Source: Staphylotrichum longicolle (Eukaryota; Ascomycota; Sordariomycetes; Sordariales; Chaetomiaceae). From it: 64,000 nt of DNA. The notes beneath the pieces are model-generated. The model made no database searches and was not told the DNA's origin. It saw nothing but the letters and a program-made list of their open reading frames with translations. Numbering within the stretch: the stretch's first letter is position 1; each line of letters starts with the position of its first letter. Positions 21,359 to 32,169 of this stretch are shown here, one piece after another. The stretch is taken from assembly GCA_019096155.1 (NCBI GenBank), contig JAHCVI010000004.1:310001-374000 (forward strand), given 5' to 3'. The position numbers were made by a program, and so were the translations under genes.

Positions 21359-23211
21359 ACGTACTTTATAAGCGAGCGGGACATAAGTTCTTGGCACGAC
21401 GCGTCCTTCTTCCTCCACCCCTAACAGCGCGTTTTTTCTATTACCAAGGATGTCTTCTGCTTCAAAGGAAGCTAGGGTAATCTTGGCCCTTAAAGCTCTT
21501 CAAGATGACGAGAAACTAAGCCTCCGAGCCGCGGCTAAGCTCTACAACGTGCCAGTTTCAACCCTCGGCTACCGACGTGCCGGCCGAGCTCTACGACGCG
21601 ATCTTCCAGCCAACTCGCGGAAGCTTACCGATCTAGAAGAGAAGACTATAGTTCAGTATAATAATTGAGCTATACGAGCGAGCTTTTCCGCCAAGGCTTT
21701 GTAGTATAGAAGATATGGCCAACTAACTACTCCGCGAACGCGACGCGCCCCCTATCGGCAAGCACTGGCTTACAACTTCGTCAAACGCTAGCCAGCTCTC
21801 TATACGCGGTACTTGCGTAGATACGACTACTAGAGAGCCAGTGCGAAGATCCAAAGGTCATTGGCAAGTGGTTTACCCTTATACGAAACGTCAAGGCCAA
21901 GTACGGCATCGTAGATAACAATATCTATAACTTCGACGAGACTGGGTTTATAATGGGCATTATCTTTATAGGCATAGTAGTTACGACCTCGGATGGCCGT
22001 GGCAAGGCAAAGCTGGCGTAGCCTAGTAACCACGAGTGGGCAACGGTAATATAGGGCGTCAATGCCCTTGGCTAGGCGATCCCTCCGTTTATCATCTTGG
22101 CCGCGTAGTACCACCTCGCTAACTAGTATACCGAATATAACCTCCCTACCGACTGGCGCATCGCAACTACCGAGAATAGCTAGACTACTAATGCAGTAGG
22201 CCTAGATTGGATCAAGCACTTCGACTTCTATATAGCGCCTCGTACAAAAGGCAAATATCGGTTATTAATCCTCGATAGCTACAAAAGCCACTACTCGACC
22301 AAATTCGAGCTCTACTACTAGTAGAACAATATCATTACACTTTGCATACCTCCGCATTCCTTATACCTCCTCTAGCCACTCGATATTGGCTACTTTAGGC
22401 CGCTAAAGAAGGCGTATAGTCGCTAGATCGAGGACCTGATGCGGATGTATATTAACCACGTAAGCAAGCTCGAGTTCCTCTACAGCTTCCGCGAGGCCTT
22501 CTTCGCCTCGATGACGGAGAAGAATATCCAGGGTGGCTTTGTAGGCGCTGGGCTTGTGCTGTACGACCTAGAGAGGGTGCTCTCCAAGTTAGATATCAAG
22601 CTTTGTACGCCAACGCCCCTGAACTCGCGGGCCGGCACACCACAACCTTGGGTCTTCCAGACACCGCACAACCCTCGAGAAGCGACCTCGCAGTCAACGC
22701 TTATCAAGACTCGCATTGCCAACCACCAGAATAGCTCCCCGACTTCAATGTTGGCTACTATAGACCAGCTTGCCAAGGGAACAATGGCTGTAATGCACCA
22801 GGTGACCCTCCTTTAGGCAGAGGTCTCTTCGCTCCGCAAGGCCAACAAGGCACTAAGCAAGCGCCGGAGAGCCAAAAGAACACGCGTATAGCTTGGAGGG
22901 TCACTTACTGTACAGGGTGCGCAAGAGGCACTAGTCCAGGAGGCCGTGGGTGAGGAGGGAGTGCAAGAAATGAAGCCGGGTGGCAGTGGTACAGGGGGGG
23001 GTCGTACGAAGGTTCGGTGCTGTGGTGTGTGCGGCAAGCCTGGCCATAATGCCCGCACTTGCCAGGAGGCTGTAGGAGCATCTGATTCATCTATTTCTGA
23101 TGTAATTATAGTTAGTTCTTAGTGTTGTTGTAGTATTTTCGAGGATAGTTGTTATAGAGTGGTAGAGAGTGTCCCGCTCGCTTATATGTCCCGCTCGCTT
23201 ATAAAGTACGT
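21359..23211 (+). mobile_element. Fot1/Pogo-type DNA transposon, decayed, 1853 bp
   Basis: Terminal inverted repeats begin ACGTACTTTATAAGCGAGCG at the left end; the right end is the reverse complement. Both ends are flanked by TA, the target duplication expected for the Tc1/mariner/pogo superfamily (21357-21358 and 23212-23213). The right end carries an extra direct copy of the 17-bp GTCCCGCTCGCTTATA-type block. Between the ends lies one decayed transposase gene. In-frame TAG/TAA codons where the family has Trp or Gln, and TA-rich dinucleotides, point to repeat-induced point mutation (C to T changes). Confidence 0.9.
21450..23122 (+). pseudogene. Fot1/Pogo transposase with CCHC knuckle, broken by stops
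   Basis: The N-terminal 72 codons are open: a psq-type helix-turn-helix (LSLRAAAKLYNVPVSTLGYR) that normally binds the inverted repeats. The rest can be followed in the same frame through many stops: a CENP-B-like helix-turn-helix, then the DDE nuclease core with its NFDETGF block, the LLILDSYKSH and CIPPHSLYLL blocks, a longer open piece (22439-22816), and a C-terminal zinc knuckle CGVCGKPGHNARTC near 23020-23061. Stops are nearly all TAG or TAA, fitting RIP. The protein cannot be made from this copy. Confidence 0.88.
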
Positions 23212-24738
23212 TAGTCGTTATCTTTAGTATTCTAGAGCAACTCGAAAACGAACCGAGCATTGCTTTTGTAAAAGTTCTAAGCTAGGCTATATTGTTCAAG
23301 GTCAGATAATAGACGCTATTTAATACACAACCAGCCATAAGTAGGCCCTTTCCCAGAGCAAAGCACAAAGCTGCCCGCAGGGGGCCACAACTTACATCAA
23401 AACAGAAGGACCAATCGTCTGATCCTTCATAAGAATGCCATATTCAACCTATCGACGGTCGGCATCTGACATACGGCCCAACACCTCTTCAGGGATGGGA
23501 CAATGGTGATCGGCAATGCTCTGCACTAGTCGTTGTGCTTCCGCCCGACTAGATGGGCGAGTGCTGTCCGCCATCTGTTGTTGTCTGTGTCTGTTGTTGT
23601 CTGTGTGTACACAAAGCGCATCAAATGGAAGGGGTTGATCAATCGCGAGCGTGGCCTGATACGATGGACGAAGAATGTGCGGTTGTGGAAGAAATGATGC
23701 TGGCAGCTTCGTGTCTGTTAGGTCGCGTCCCAAAACCGGGGACGTGATTGGGACGAGATCCTGAGCGCCGAAAGTGCACCGCCCGTTGCGAATGCGTGGG
23801 GCGCGTGCTGAGGGACTCAATGGGGCGTGAAGGAAGCAGAATCGGCGACGCCTTCCGGCCTCCGTCGCCGGCTCCGTTCGCAGTCGTTACGGAGCTGGCA
23901 CCACTCTGGAAACACTCTGGAAACGCGAACGGGCTCTTGGCCGGCAAAACATCAGTCGAGCGTTGGCTCGGGTTTAACGTTGGGTGATAGCACATTTCCT
24001 AAAAAGGCAACTGGGGACACCCAGAAAGTCAACCTCAGGGTTGTGTGTGAGACTTTCGCTTTGATCTTAGGGTTGAAGCTGGATCGGCGAGTGGCACCGT
24101 TCAGCATAGAGACCGCCAGCGGGCAGATTTCGCCACCCGCAGCACGCAGCGACCACACAAAAGGACTGTTGGCCCGGAGGTGCGGGGACGCTGGTGGTCG
24201 ACTGACTTGAACTGTTGGACACGGCGTGTCGTTGCGTGCTGCACCTGTCGTTGCGCGACGGATTGGGAGTTGGGCTTTCCCGACGCCCTCTTATGCGTTC
24301 TTGGCTCTCCGCGTTCACCAACCAGAACCTCTCGCGCCGCCCCACCACGAGCGCGATCGCAGATGGCTGTCTGTTCAGCACCACACTGTGGCTCCAAAAC
24401 CACCGGCGGGCTCCCATTGTGAGGGATGAGCCAAAAGCTTTTAAACGCAACTCCCGCCCCGACTGGCAAAATGAACTTTCTCCCTCAACACACTTTTCCA
24501 TTGCTGCGACAGCGAGCGCAGCAGAACGATACACGAGAGGTACGCCGCCCCCCTTGGGCCCTTGGAGAAAGGATGCATCCGATCAACTGACTAACTTGGG
24601 TAGTTAAGCGCCAGGATATCTTAAGACGACAAAAGGAGTTGAACAATGAGGAAGACTATGAACGTTGCGCGGCGGTTCGTTTGTTGCCGCGACAGACCGT
24701 CCGTGTCCTTCTCGCAGCTGTTGAAAGACTCGCGGGCG
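23212..24738. other. Gene-poor stretch right of the transposon
   Basis: Two weak signals only. On the minus strand, a 41-codon frame starting at 23573 (MADSTRPSSRAEAQRLVQS and on) looks coding but ends quickly. On the plus strand, an ATG at 24471 could be spliced (GT at 24540, AG near 24608) to a frame containing LRRQKELNNEEDYERCAAVR that stops near 24745. Either may be a gene fragment. Confidence 0.3.
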
Positions 24739-25245
24739 ATGGCTGACAAGATGGTGCCGCTCCTTCAGGCGGTCGAGACCTGCGCTGGCGATCAATGGTA
24801 TGTTCAGGCCAGCAATGATATCGGAGGCCTGGTTAAGCCGCTGCAGAATATTTCCCAGTCTCTTGGTGAGCTTCGCACGGGAGAAGATTTGGTTGTGTCT
24901 GTGGACCGAGAGGGGGACCGTACCTGTGTCGTTTTGCTGGTTCTTGAGCTGGAGGAGAGCCTGTATTGTTTTGGCTCAGTGATGCTCTCGTTGCATCGCA
25001 CGGTCTGCAATGAACTTGATCGGGCTGAGAAGCCCGGCGAAGCGGATGCGTTGGATGTCGAGGCCGCGATGAAGCGTCTCAACAAGCGTCGGGCTTGGTC
25101 CAGCGGCCATGTGCCGAACGGTGTTTTACGTCCTGGCCCTCATAAGTCTAGGGTTGCGTCTAGCGATTTGCTTTGTGAGCTTGGTGCTAAGGTCGAAGAG
25201 AAGGTTTCGGCTCTTGTAGAGTCTCTGGAGGGTCACGCCTGGTAG
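24739..25245 (+). CDS. Hypothetical protein, 168 aa
   Basis: An open frame with protein-like composition (helical, Leu/Val/Glu-rich; MVPLLQAVETCAGDQ at the start and a Lys/Arg-rich middle MKRLNKRRAW). I do not recognise a domain. The ATG at 24739 is preferred because the alternative at 24646 adds a Cys/Arg-rich stretch that overlaps a different, more protein-like frame on the same strand. No signal peptide. It lies alone in a gene-poor region beside a transposon, and may be a remnant rather than a gene. Confidence 0.4.
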   Translation: MADKMVPLLQAVETCAGDQWYVQASNDIGGLVKPLQNISQSLGELRTGEDLVVSVDREGDRTCVVLLVLELEESLYCFGSVMLSLHRTVCNELDRAEKPGEADALDVEAAMKRLNKRRAWSSGHVPNGVLRPGPHKSRVASSDLLCELGAKVEEKVSALVESLEGHAW

Positions 25246-26517
25246 CCTTGATTGGACTGGTTATAGTCTTCTGACTTCTGGTGTTCCATTTCTAGTTGTT
25301 TCCTCTCTATTCGTTTCCTAATCGTTCACTCGAGTCGCATCAAATAAAGATTTTCTTCCCATTGCGCTGAGAAACAACGGAGGAGTTGGTAGTAAAAACC
25401 ATGACCATTAGTTTTTGTGACACTGATCAAGGCGTTCCGGCCCCTGATATTGACTGCCGTGAATCCTTCCGCCAGCCGTGAATCTGCCCCCAGGTCAGGA
25501 AAACACCGCTGGCGCAATCTCAGCACTCTCGGAAGAGCCACTGGTTTCTGGGCTATGCTACGTCATGTTGGCCATGCACATTTTCGGTCCCAACCGCCAG
25601 CCGCGAGGTGCTGCCGATGGATCGTCATCCCGCTTTCTGTCTGGGACAAGCTCAGGAGGTGCACGTGTTGTGTTTACGTATGAATAATGGCCCGCAAGCA
25701 TGGAACTGGGTCAACGAAGTTGATGTTACAGGGAATTCACTTTTGTCATGTATCAGGCATGAAGAGTAGACAAGGGATCCTGCAGACAGAGTTGGGTCTT
25801 GTTAGCCCTGAACCCAATAACATTGCAAGGTTTCCGATTCACCAACTCTGCTTCGGACATCAAAAGAACTTGTACTGCAGTCGGCCTTCGCGCCACAGAG
25901 AATCCTTCATAACTCCACCAAAGTTGCGGCCACAAGGACTATGCTTTAGTGGCGGCAAGCGCGGTGACGAGCGGCCCTTCACTTCACCTGTAAACCTGCT
26001 GATTGTCGCGGTTCCAACGCTCTTCGAATTAGGCTCTGATGCTCGAACGTCTTTGGGCCCGGTTACTGCTCGTCGTCGGGGCTACCAGGCTCACTGTCAT
26101 GCTTGTAGTGCGCCACTATTGATGGCGCGACTTGAACCGATCATTGCTTAATCAAGTCACTGTCACAAACTTGTGCACTTCCATCTCCGAACGAGGCTGT
26201 GTTCCTTTGCTCCAGACAATTCTCAACCGCCTCAGTCAGTGATTCCTCCAGCAGACGCACCCTCGTTGTAGTCTGTGGCTTGCTGAATGCGCAGAACTCG
26301 GATCTTCGTCCTTTTTATCGAGTTGTGTCACAGCATGTCCGCCTCAATATTACCAAAGTGTTTCCGAGACATTTTCCTCGCTAGCAACTATAATGGTGCA
26401 TTCCGATGATCTCCAGTGTGATTGGGCTCTGCCAACAGCTGTTCTGTTGCGTGCTCAGGGGCTGCAAGTCCAGCCGCCGAAGGCGGGCATATCATTCAGG
26501 CCACTGAGATCTCCTCA

Positions 26518-26717
26518 TTCACCATTGGAGCTGTGCAAATGACAAAACATTATTCAGTCATTGGAGTCGTAAAAGCCTACCTCTCTTCAGCCATCGGAGC
26601 TATGCCTCAAACCACTAAGATCAGACTCCCGACGCCTTACTCCTTCCAACCAGGCTGTGCTGGCTTGCTCTCTTCAGCCATTGGAGCTGTGATTCGAGCC
26701 ACGGAGATGAGGTTCCC
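26518..26717 (+). repeat. Degenerate interspersed short repeats
   Basis: Unit A resembles CAGCCATTGGAGCTGTG (four copies, two nearly identical); unit B resembles CCACTAAGATCAGACTCCC (copies near 26612 and 26699, a partial one near 26500). In the last two occurrences the order A then B is kept with the same short gap, suggesting an old tandem unit of about 45 bp. One frame stays open through them, but I see no reason to call a protein. Confidence 0.5.
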
Positions 26718-26888
26718 AATGCAGGTACAACTTTGCTCTGTGTGCCCATCGGATTTACAGCCCTGCCACGCCGCCACACATGTGTCTCAGCCCTGGCTTC
26801 GGTCACGCAAAATGAAAGGAATATGACACAGCGCACACCTCAGGCACCACCAATCCGGGCGGACAAGCTTAGGCAAAGCTTAGAAGTG

Positions 26889-26896
26889 TATAAATA
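26889..26896 (+). promoter_or_regulatory. TATA box of the lectin gene
   Basis: TATAAATA, 115 bases upstream of the lectin start codon, followed by a C/T-rich stretch as is usual in fungal promoters. Confidence 0.5.
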
Positions 26897-27010
26897 CCCC
26901 TTCTCCAGCCGCCATAAACATTGCCAGATGCTCAATATCCTTCACTGAGTGTCCTGCTCGGTTCAGTCCATCATCATTCCAACATTTTGAACAATCAGCG
27001 TTCCGCAACC

Positions 27011-28184
27011 ATGGTTCGCTTTACCACTCTCGTGGGCCTCCTGGCCCATGGCCTCGCCTTGGTCACGGCAGCCCCTTCCCCTGCCGAATCCTCCAAGCTG
27101 GAAAGCCGCGCCACCGTTCCCGGCCGTTGGGAATCTCTCGGTGGCGTCATCACCTCCCCTCCCGATGTCGTCTCTTGGGGCAGTAACCGGCTTGATGTCT
27201 TTGCTCTGGGCACTGACTCGGCGGTTTGGTGAGTACTCAATGATATACCTCCCTCAAACTTAGTCTTTCAAAGCATTGGCTAACAACTCTTCCTCAAACA
27301 GGCACCGTTGGTGGGATGGCTCTCGCTGGGGCGGCTGGGAGTCGCTCGGCGGTATCCTTCACACCCCGCCCGTCTCTGTCTCTTGGGCCAAGAACCGTAT
27401 CGACCTGTTTGCTCAGGGTACCGACTCTGCCCTCTGGTATGTTTCAGGATGCCCTTTAACATGATGCTATGATTACCTTACTGATCTTGAACTCGTAGGC
27501 ATCGTTGGTGGGACGGTTCCCGCTGGGGTGGATGGGAGTCCCTTGGCGGCACCATCCAGTCGACCCCGTCCGTGGTCTCATGGGGCGCCAACCGTCTCGA
27601 CGTCTTTGCCGTCGGGACCGACTCGGCCGTTTGGCACCGCTGGTGGGACGGATCACGGTGGGGCGGCTGGGAGTCTCTGGGTGGCGTGGTGAAGTCGGTT
27701 CCCTCCGCTGTGTCCTGGGGGCCCAATCGGATTGACCTCTTTTCCGTCGGTACTGACCACGCGCTGTGGCACAAGTGGTGGGACGGCACGCGCTGGGGAG
27801 GGTGGGAGTCGCTGGGCGGTGTTCTCCAGTCTGACACAGCTTCGGTGTCGTGGGGCCCCAACCGGATCGATGTGTTTGCCGTGGGCACCGACCACGCCCT
27901 GTGGCACAAGTGGTGGGATGGCAGCCGCTGGGCGGTTGGGAGTCGCTTGGTGGCACGCTCGAGTCGACCCCCGTCGTCGTGTCTGACCAAGCCAACAGGC
28001 TGGACGTTTATGCTCTTGGCACAGACAGCGCGGTGTGGCATCGCGGGTGGGACGGGGCCACGTGGAAGCCTGGGAGTCCGTCAAGGGAACATCGCCTGCG
28101 AAGCCCGCCGTGGCTAGCTGGGGTCCGGGACGGATTGATGTCTTTGCGGCGGGCACGGACTGGGCTCTTTGGCATAACTGGTAG
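27011..28184 (+). CDS. Secreted seven-bladed PLL-type beta-propeller lectin (frameshifted)
   Basis: Exons are 27011-27228, 27302-27436 and 27499-28184. A signal peptide (about 1-20, VTAAPSPAE) and short propeptide lead into seven repeats of about 48 residues with the pattern RWGGWESLGG, SWGPNRLDVFAVGTD and ALWHKWWDG. This matches the bacterial and fungal PLL-like (DUF346) seven-bladed lectins that bind fucosylated or methylated sugars; ligand here is inference. Blades 1-5 read cleanly. Blade 6 shifts frame in a G run at 27930-27932 and blade 7 at 28064-28065; adding one G to each restores blades 6 and 7 and the TAG at 28182-28184 (346 residues). As given, the frame ends early. Both introns interrupt the same Trp codon (TG|G) at the end of blades 1 and 2. 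Confidence 0.9.
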
Positions 28185-28522
28185 TTGTCTGGCTACACTC
28201 GCGATTTCTGTGGTGAGACAGAGAACGCTACGCTGGGCTGTCGAGGGATCATCTCTTAGTTAGTACGAATTCGTTGTGTGAGTGTCAATTCTATCAAGCC
28301 GGGAACGTTGAACCCCTATGCAAAGGTGACAGTTATTCATGTTAGGGGCTGTCGCCCAGGACTAAAAAATTTCTATAAAACAATGCTTAAGAAGAGAAAT
28401 ATGGACGCCCCCTGGATTACCGGATGACTCTCATCCTCATCCGTGGTGCTTTTCCCCTGCTGTCCCACCACTAGGCCTCATGCCCTGTATTAGCCATATC
28501 ATCTCCTCCACATCTCTCCCCT
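28185..28522. other. Convergent intergenic region, 338 bp
   Basis: 3' regions of the lectin and the S33-like hydrolase. Nothing recognised. Confidence 0.4.
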
Positions 28523-30366
28523 TCACGCGGGCAACCCGGGGCACGCCTTATACGGAATCGCCGGGGCACACTCCGCCTCGCACACGGTCCCATTCGCCGG
28601 CACCTTGCCCGTGTGGAAGTACTCCCTCACAATCCCGTACGTACACAGGCTGACCGACGCCATCAGCGCACAGTGGCCCACCGACTCCTGCACCACCACC
28701 GCCGAGCCCCCGTGCAGCCTCGACAGCGCAAAGGCGTTGGCCAGCGGCGTGGCGTGGTCAGTCCGCGTCGAGAGGATCAGCAGCGGCGCCGCGTCGCTCC
28801 CGTTCTTGGGCGCCGGGCTGCCAAAGGGGCCCTTGAAAGCGTAGGGCGGGGTGAAGGGCCACTCGGCGCACGCCAGCGGGACTTTGGACCATGCCTCGCC
28901 GATCGTGGAAGACTGGTTGGTGACGCGGCCGACGGTGGAGGCCGCCCAGGCGAGGTCGCGGGTTCCTGCGGAGGCTTGCGAGTCGCTGCAGATGATGCCT
29001 GTGGAGGCTTCGTCGGCAAAGTTGTACGATTTGGGCGGGGAGGTGTTGGGCTTTTCCTCAGTGCAGACGTCGGTGGGGTGGCTGAAGCGGACGACGGTGT
29101 CGTCGGACAGCATGAGGGTGAAGTTGCCGGCCAGGGCGCCTGCGAGCTTTCGGGAGAGGGACTCGTACGTGGCGATGGGTGTGTAGAGCGCGGTGCGAAT
29201 GGTCTCGCTGACAAGATACGAGGTGATCATGGGTGCGCGGTTATTGTGAATGGCGGAGACCGGGGACGTCCGGAGGCTGCGGAGGAGAGCGTCGACGCGG
29301 ACGCGGATGTCGGAGAAGCTGGTGTCAGTGCTCTGCCGGAGGACGCATGCCGAGCCGGCGTCGAAGCAGGTGCGATAGAAGATGTCAATGGCCGCTTCGC
29401 CGTCGTCGATGTTCTTTTGCCAGGTCTAGTCTCTGTCAGTATCTCGTCTGCCTCGCCCACGCAAAGGAGGCCATTACTTACTCCCGCCACGTAATCCGCC
29501 CCATCAACAATCCCATCAACCACGATCCTTCCGATTCTGTCCGGGAACATGGACGCAAAGGTATTCCCCAGAAGTGACCCATAGGAAAACCCAAGATACT
29601 GCAGCTTGGGCTTGCCCCCACCACCACAAGCCTTGCCCCCAACCGTCCCATTGCCCTTGTGCAGCGCATGCACCCGCTCAACAATCTCCAACATGTCCCT
29701 CGCCACGCTCGCCGTCGACATGTACCTAAAGACACTGGCCTCCCCCGCGGCCCCCGCCGCAGCCGTGGCCTGGGCGCACAGTCCCGCCACGCCCCTCGCC
29801 ATCTCAAACTTCATCTTGAGCCCCAGCCCCTCGAGCACGCTGGGCATGCCGTCCGCGCGCATGCCATCCGCCGCGCGGTCAAACTGCGACGCGTAGCACG
29901 ACGCCGAAGGGGTGGTCAGCGCCACGCCGCGCGGGTCGAAGCCGAGGATGTCGTAATGGCGGACGCCGGGGACGTCGACGAGGGACTGTATGATGGCCGC
30001 TATGCCGAGAGCCATCTCGGTGCCTGAGCCGCCCGGGCCGCCCGGGTTGATAAGGATGGGGCCTGCATAGGCCGGGTCGGTTGGGGGGACGGTGGCGGGG
30101 AGGGTGACGATGGCGATGGCGGCGTGGGCGGTGTTGTTATTGGTGGTGGTGTTGGAGTGTTTGGTCCAGTCCAGAGGGACTTGCAGCCGGGCGCACTGGA
30201 AGGTATCGTAGCATGGGTGGTATTGCAGGTCGTGGGTCGGGACAATGGCGGTCCAGTCAAAGGCGGCGTCCAGTTCACGGGTGCGGAGGGGGCGTTGGAG
30301 AGCGGCGGTCGGGGAGAGGAGAAGCGTGCTGGACCAAAGAGTCCAGATGGGTGAAAGGACGCGCAT
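28523..30366 (-). CDS. Secreted S33/TAP-like peptidase (alpha/beta hydrolase), 595 aa
   Basis: Exons 29482-30366 and 28523-29425, joined by a 56-nt GT-AG intron in phase 0. The ATG at 30366 is chosen because it begins a signal peptide (about 1-22) that an upstream in-frame ATG would bury. The fold shows PILINPGGPGGSG (oxyanion hole), YDILGFDPRGV, nucleophile Ser261 in GFSYGS, a catalytic Asp in LILSTRTDHATP and His in ESVGHC within the C-terminal TAP-like domain. Streptomyces tripeptidyl aminopeptidases and fungal secreted proteinases share this layout. Exact cleavage preference is not visible. N-glycosylation sequons are frequent, in line with secretion. Confidence 0.9.
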
Positions 30367-31398
30367 CGTGAAGCACGATGGAGGGGTGAAAGTTGAGTGA
30401 ATGGCGCCTTCTGTAAGGAGGGATTGGATGTGTGAGGGTGTGGTGTGTGTCAAGCACCTCGTGGGAGACACTCGGTCTCATATACTCGTGGAGGCCGACA
30501 ACATGGTTGACGAGACACAGCATAGACGAAATGATAGCTACGAAGTCACGCAACACCAAGCCCAGTGTGTACGTATGCACGCATCCACCGTCGAAAGGAG
30601 TTCTGCATCCTTCGACACTCAAGGCTCGAACCTAGCCTCAAAAGTCTAAGTCTGAAACAAGACAAAATGAGGCCAGTCACGGTCTGACGTGGGCGAGGCA
30701 GTATGTTCCGGTTTCTCTGGGTAGTTGAGTCAAGCAGTACAGCTGACAAAGACCCGCACTCCTTGTCCCTAATTGGAACGTCGAAACAAGGTTGGCAATC
30801 CTCCCCGTGGAGCCGACTCCATGAACTCCTTCAGCACAGCCAGTAACGCGTCATGCTTGGCAGGGCCGCACAGCCCCAAACGAGAGAGCCAGGAGCCGCA
30901 GAGCTGGAGCCATTCTTGGTACCTATCTTGGCAAGCGGTAGAATGCCGCACGAAGTCAGTCGGCTAATAGCGGCATCGGGACGCTGCTGTGGATAACGTT
31001 CCATCTCCAAGCAGTCCGGTTGCGCCTTGGGGTCCAACAGCACGATCGTCGGTAAGCCTCGCCACGTCAGCCCTAGCCACATAAAGTCCCAACATCTAGA
31101 AAAAAGAGGATGCGACGTTACGTGCTGAGAGTGACGTTTGTAACTTGTGGCGCGCAAAATGATGACGAGGGTGATGTTACAACTTCGCACACAGCGCCTT
31201 GATTCGTCGTCAACCAGCCTTGTTGTTTTCTACCTTATGTACACTCGGCTTTACCATCAATCTGCCCGCCATAAGTACATGACCGAGCAACTGCAACACC
31301 ACTTTCACCTGGGAACAATCATGGATAACACCGAACTGGCAGCAGAGAGTTCCCTTGTTGCCCGTGTCCAAAGCTTTTGACGCATCCCATGCACGGCT
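30367..31398. other. Intergenic, 1.0 kb
   Basis: Upstream of the S33-like gene and downstream of the xylanase. Only short frames; a hairpin with a GGTTCGAG loop near 30625 is not a tRNA. Nothing supported. Confidence 0.4.
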
Positions 31399-32169
31399 CT
31401 AGTTGTTTGGCCTCCTCGAGTCCGGCTCATTCGGGTACGGGACCTCGTCCTTCCCAACCTCGCCGACCGTGATGCTCGACGACCCGCTGCTCTGGTAGCC
31501 CTCAGTGGCCAGGATCATGTAGTCGTGCGAACCCAGCTTCAGACCGCTCTTGGTCCAGGCATCAAAGTGGTTGCCGGTCGTGATCTGGCCTCCCACACGC
31601 TTGGACGTGCGAACGGACCAGAACTGGTAGAAAGTGGCTCTCCCGACGATTGAGGGCTGGTTGACGCGCTGGGTCTGGTAGATGTCGTAGGTGCCGCCGT
31701 CGCTTTGGATGGTGCCCCTCTTCTGCGCCCCGCTGCTGGGGTTGTAGGAGCCGTAGCTCTCGACAATGTAGTACTCGATCAGGGGGTCCTTGGTCCAGCC
31801 GTAGAGCGCGAGGTACGAGTTGACGTTGGCGGCGTTCCAGGTGCCGTTGTAGCGCACCGTTTTAGCTCCGCCGGGATTCCACCCCTTGCCGCCGACCCAG
31901 TTGCCCACGTTGTTCCACTGGCTGCTGTACGACCCGTTGACGAGGTTGTTGTACGTGACGCTGCCGCGCCCGTCCGACCAGAAGGAGTAGAAGTAGCCGC
32001 TGTGGAAGCCGTTGCCTTCGGGCGAGCCTGCCGCTACGGCCTGCGCGTTGCGAGCCTCAACATCGTGGAGCTTGCTGCCGAGGTCGAGTGACCTGCCAAA
32101 CAGCTCTTGTTCCAGAGGGACGGCAACCGCGAGAGCGGCGGTGAGGAGGAGAGACTTGAGCATGGTCAA
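31399..32169 (-). CDS. GH11 endo-beta-1,4-xylanase
   Basis: Secreted xylanase of 256 residues with no intron. Signal peptide about 1-17, then a roughly 35-residue propeptide (to about 52). The beta-jelly-roll domain shows GKGWNPG, catalytic nucleophile Glu132 in PLIEYYIVE, the thumb region PSIVGRATFYQFWSVR, and acid/base Glu223 in LATEGYQSSGSS, all in the family order. A short charged tail replaces any CBM1. Start could be the first or third codon (both Met). It hydrolyses xylan backbone; the nearby AA9, AA11 and GH genes fit a plant-biomass lifestyle. Confidence 0.95.
   Translation of the reverse strand: MTMLKSLLLTAALAVAVPLEQELFGRSLDLGSKLHDVEARNAQAVAAGSPEGNGFHSGYFYSFWSDGRGSVTYNNLVNGSYSSQWNNVGNWVGGKGWNPGGAKTVRYNGTWNAANVNSYLALYGWTKDPLIEYYIVESYGSYNPSSGAQKRGTIQSDGGTYDIYQTQRVNQPSIVGRATFYQFWSVRTSKRVGGQITTGNHFDAWTKSGLKLGSHDYMILATEGYQSSGSSSITVGEVGKDEVPYPNEPDSRRPNN

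Larger units (their letters stand above)
25246..27010. other. Intergenic, 1.76 kb, with degenerate repeats
   Basis: No supported gene. Four degenerate copies of TTCAGCCATTGGAGCTGTG occur at 26518-26535, 26553-26570, 26586-26604 and 26673-26691. A second motif CCACTGAGAT-like recurs at about 26500, 26612 and 26699. Confidence 0.45.

Noticed and set aside
26422..26826. 134-codon open frame through degenerate repeats
   Set aside because: The repeated SSAIGA-like segments follow from DNA repeats; there is no recognisable domain and the start context is poor.
28613..29494. 293-codon plus-strand frame opposite the S33-like gene
   Set aside because: Antisense shadow; rich in Gly/Arg/Val as expected from the complement of a GC-rich gene.
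30600..30660. tRNA-like GGTTCGAGCC box on the minus strand
   Set aside because: The hairpin loop does not have T-arm geometry, and no acceptor or anticodon arm can be drawn around it.
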